DNA from: CAZRDB01 sp964598695 | GTDB taxonomy: Bacteria > Armatimonadota > Zipacnadia > UBA1398 | Direction of reading: 5' to 3' | Length of the DNA: 7,880 nt | Assembly (NCBI GenBank): GCA_964598695.1 | Contig: CAZRDB010000216.1 | Location: 1 to 7,880 of the forward strand | In this document: positions 5,727 to 7,880 of the stretch, in pieces | Layout of the letters: each line of letters begins with the position of its first letter | How positions within the stretch are numbered: position 1 is the first letter of the stretch | Notes under the pieces: model-generated | Databases searched by the model: none | Told to the model about the DNA's origin: nothing | The model's input: the letters and a program-made list of their open reading frames with translations, nothing else | Program-made: the position numbers and the translations under genes

Positions 5727-6896
5727 CTAACGGTACTCTCCGTACTCGTAGGCCGCGTCGAACAGCGCGACGACGTTCTGGGGTGGGACTCCGGCCTGGA
5801 CGTTGTGCACGTTGTTGAAGACGAAGCCGCCGCCGGGCTTCAGGATCTCGATGTTGCGGCGGGCCTCCGCGCGCACGACCTCGGGCGTCGCGAAGGGCAG
5901 CACGTGCTGGGCGTCGATCCCCCCACCCCAGAAGGTGATCGCGCGGCCGAAGCGGGCCTTGAGCATCGCCGGGTCCATCCCCTCGGCGCTGGTCTGGACG
6001 GGGTTGAGCGCCTCGACGCCATTGTCGATCAGGTCGGGGATCAGCTCCATGCACCCGCCGCAGGTGTGGTACCAGACCTTCGCGGGTGTGAGCGCGTGGA
6101 TGTGCTGGACGAGGCGCCTCTGGCGGGGCTTGACGACCTCGCGGTAGAAGGTCGGCGAGAACAGCGGCCCCGACTGGCCGGCGAGGTCGTCGCCGATCAT
6201 CACGACATCGACCAGGTCGCCGACCTCGCTGAGCAGGCCCGTGTAGTAGTCGAGCCAGTAGGCGAGGGTGCGGTCGAGCACCGCGCCGCAGAATGCCTCG
6301 TCCTCGAGCATGTCCAGGAACCACTGCTCGAGGCCGCGCATGTACCAGCAGATCTCGTAGACGACGCCGCCGATGCCGGTGCAGAGCGCGTACCGGCCGC
6401 CCTGGCTGACCTCGTCGGCCCTCGCCCGGAGCCCCTCGAATCGGCTCGGGTCGCTGCCGTCGGGCCAGGGGTAGCCGTCGAGGTCGTCGAGCGTGACCTC
6501 GGCGAGCGGATGGCCCTTCGGGTCCATGAACAGGGGGACGTCGTCCGGCATCGACCAGACGACACCGAAGTCGTCCTGGAGGTCGTGCCACAGCCGGCCG
6601 TCGCGCTCGTTCATCGAGAAGCCGCCGGTGGAGGATTGGGCGGCGTTGGCGGTGAGGTACCGGGTGTCGACCCTGAGGCGCTCGAGCACCGCCTCCGAGG
6701 GCTTGGCGAGCTGCTGGACGGGGTCGAGGATCACGATCTGTTCCTCGAGGCCGAGGTGGGCGATCAGCTCGCGGTAGGCGCTGACGTGGATGCCGGTCTG
6801 GAAGCCGCCGAGGTCGATCGGTACGCGGTCGGGCTCCTCGTGGCGGAGCGCGGCCACAACCCGCTCACGCGGGGAGAGGTCATCGGTTGCGTGCAT
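5727..6896 (-). CDS. Uroporphyrinogen decarboxylase (URO-D)/MtaA-like family enzyme
   Basis: This 389-residue TIM-barrel-type protein is of the URO-D superfamily that also holds the methylcobamide:coenzyme M methyltransferases. It opens with the typical SPRERVVAALRHEEPDRVP (residues 8-26) and carries GDDLAGQSGPLFSP (235-248) and YHTCGG (276-281). It ends with a NVHN-VPPQNV stretch (362-375) where MtaA-type enzymes have their last zinc Cys. Here that position is His364, giving a likely His277-Cys279-His364 metal site. That makes methyl transfer or a corrinoid-linked reaction more likely than haem synthesis, but the substrate of this subgroup is not known to me. The ATG at 6896 has GGGAGG 9 nt upstream. 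It starts 25 nt after the rhaT stop, so the two are probably cotranscribed. This points to sugar catabolism or demethylation. Confidence 0.88.
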   Translation of the reverse strand: MHATDDLSPRERVVAALRHEEPDRVPIDLGGFQTGIHVSAYRELIAHLGLEEQIVILDPVQQLAKPSEAVLERLRVDTRYLTANAAQSSTGGFSMNERDGRLWHDLQDDFGVVWSMPDDVPLFMDPKGHPLAEVTLDDLDGYPWPDGSDPSRFEGLRARADEVSQGGRYALCTGIGGVVYEICWYMRGLEQWFLDMLEDEAFCGAVLDRTLAYWLDYYTGLLSEVGDLVDVVMIGDDLAGQSGPLFSPTFYREVVKPRQRRLVQHIHALTPAKVWYHTCGGCMELIPDLIDNGVEALNPVQTSAEGMDPAMLKARFGRAITFWGGGIDAQHVLPFATPEVVRAEARRNIEILKPGGGFVFNNVHNVQAGVPPQNVVALFDAAYEYGEYR

Positions 6897-6921
6897 GGTC
6901 GGTCGCCTCCCGCGGCGGACG

Positions 6922-7880
6922 CTAGACGCCCGCGATGCTCTTCAGGTAGTTGCCGTAGCCCACGACCACCGTGGACAGGACGAGGATCCCGATGCCGGCC
7001 CAGACGAGGCCGTGGGTGCGCTTGCTCGTGCCCTTCCACTCGTGGAAGAGGATCCCCCAGAGGTTGCTGAAGACGATGATGAAGGCCATGTGGATCGTCC
7101 AGCTCGAGAAGTCGTACTTGCCCATCTTCGTGGTGCCCATGCCGTAGAAGAAGAACTGGCAGTACCAGATCACGCCCGCGAGGCCGGCGAAGAGGTAGTT
7201 CTGCAACTGCGTGTCAGGCGCTCCGCGCGTGTAGTCGCTCCAGGTGCGGTTGCGGGTGTTGAGGATCGCGCACCAGATGAAGTTGGTGGTGAAGCCGCCG
7301 GCCATGACGACGATGAAGACGGGGTTGTTCTTGTAGAGGTCGATCGAGCCGGACTGCACGGCCAGCTCGGCGATCGGCTTGCCGGCCTGGAGCGCGAAGG
7401 CCATGAAGGCGCTGGCGATGCCGGCGAAGACGGCGACGGCGAAGCCCTTGACGAAGGAGAACTCGCGAATGGTCTCCTTCTTCTGCTCGTCGGTCAGCTC
7501 GCGCTCCTTCGCCATGCCGGCGAGGCCGCAGACGGCGATGCCGACGAGGCAGACGACGACGCCGGCGATGACGGCGAGGCCGTACGGGGTCGCCACCATC
7601 TCCCGGATCGTGCCATCGACGATGGGCGGGACGAGGGTTCCGAACGCGGCGCAGAAGCCCAGCGCGATGGCGTAGCCGAGCGACATGCCGAGGTAGCGCA
7701 TCGAGAGGCCGAAGGTGAGTCCGCCGACGCCCCAGATCGCGCCGAAGAGGTAGGCGAAGAGGATCGCCCTGGGGGGCGCCGCGCTGAGGACGCTCACCAG
7801 GGCGGGGCAGGTGATGGAGGCCATGACCCACGGGGCGATGACCCACGCCAGTACGCCCTGTATCAGCCAGTAGCTCTCCC
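6922..7880 (-). CDS. rhaT: L-rhamnose/H+ symporter of the RhaT family, N-terminus outside the window
   Basis: This inner-membrane permease should import L-rhamnose or a related deoxy-sugar with protons. The open frame runs from the right edge to the TAG at 6922 (318 residues visible). It matches E. coli RhaT (344 residues, from memory) along its length: ESYWLIQG...WVIAPW near the edge, YLFGAIWGVGG, MRYLGMSLG, a charged central loop (KERELTDEQKKE), the FFFYGMG segment after WYCQ, and SSWTIHM. About nine hydrophobic helices are visible. Roughly 30 N-terminal residues are missing to the right. The ATG at 7824 is internal, because conserved residues continue upstream of it. The transported sugar is inferred from family membership, since neither rhamnose isomerase nor kinase is in view. 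The UROD-like gene follows after 25 nt. Confidence 0.9.
   Translation of the reverse strand, partial: ESYWLIQGVLAWVIAPWVMASITCPALVSVLSAAPPRAILFAYLFGAIWGVGGLTFGLSMRYLGMSLGYAIALGFCAAFGTLVPPIVDGTIREMVATPYGLAVIAGVVVCLVGIAVCGLAGMAKERELTDEQKKETIREFSFVKGFAVAVFAGIASAFMAFALQAGKPIAELAVQSGSIDLYKNNPVFIVVMAGGFTTNFIWCAILNTRNRTWSDYTRGAPDTQLQNYLFAGLAGVIWYCQFFFYGMGTTKMGKYDFSSWTIHMAFIIVFSNLWGILFHEWKGTSKRTHGLVWAGIGILVLSTVVVGYGNYLKSIAGV

Noticed and set aside
4520..5818. Plus-strand open frame (432 codons) spanning the ferredoxin end, terminator and exonuclease gene
   Set aside because: It starts inside the ferredoxin in another frame and runs through a terminator hairpin, so it is a shadow of the exonuclease gene.
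5556..7070. Long plus-strand open frame (504 codons) opposite the UROD-like gene and the end of rhaT
   Set aside because: It crosses two well-supported minus-strand genes and their intergenic gaps, and has no domain of its own.
7822..7824. ATG at 7824 as the start of the transporter
   Set aside because: RhaT-like sequence (ESYWLIQG, WVIAPW) continues in frame to the window edge, so the true start lies to the right of 7880.

Overview
The window is very GC-rich, densely coded bacterial DNA. An apolipoprotein N-acyltransferase (Lnt) suggests a diderm or other lipoprotein-acylating bacterium. A uroporphyrinogen-decarboxylase-like enzyme of the kind often multiplied in Planctomycetota, Lentisphaerota, Armatimonadota and related groups hints at that part of the tree, but nothing here fixes the phylum. 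No rRNA, tRNA, CRISPR array or insertion sequence was seen.

Layout. (1) Positions 1-2499, minus strand: three consecutive genes of one unrecognised paralogous family. Each has an N-terminal membrane segment followed by one or two copies of a roughly 150-residue cysteine module (CY, CPxCG, usually CRR, and CxxC). The last gene runs off the left edge and starts at a GTG overlapping the stop of the gene before it. (2) 2631-4226, minus: lnt, directly upstream of that cluster and possibly its first gene. (3) 4227-4406: a divergent intergenic region with candidate promoters both ways and two abutting small hairpins in the ferredoxin leader. (4) 4407-4580, plus: a 57-residue 2[4Fe-4S] ferredoxin, the only plus-strand gene, followed by a strong hairpin whose G-U pairs fit only a plus-strand transcript. 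(5) 4748-5563, minus: a DEDDh 3'-5' exonuclease fused to a C-terminal WYL-type domain. (6) 5564-5726: intergenic sequence with GC-rich palindromes. (7) 5727-6896, minus: a UROD/MtaA-like enzyme with a probable H-x-C...H metal site. (8) 6922-7880, minus: a RhaT-type L-rhamnose/H+ symporter, cut at its N-terminus by the right edge.

How the genes may work together. rhaT and the UROD-like gene are 25 nt apart and read as one operon, suggesting deoxy-sugar uptake plus a corrinoid- or methyl-transfer-type enzyme. lnt and the three cysteine-module genes form a second co-directional block. Its function is unknown, and it is the best candidate here for an undescribed system. The exonuclease-WYL gene and the ferredoxin look like stand-alone units. 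Long plus-strand open frames opposite these genes are GC-rich shadows.
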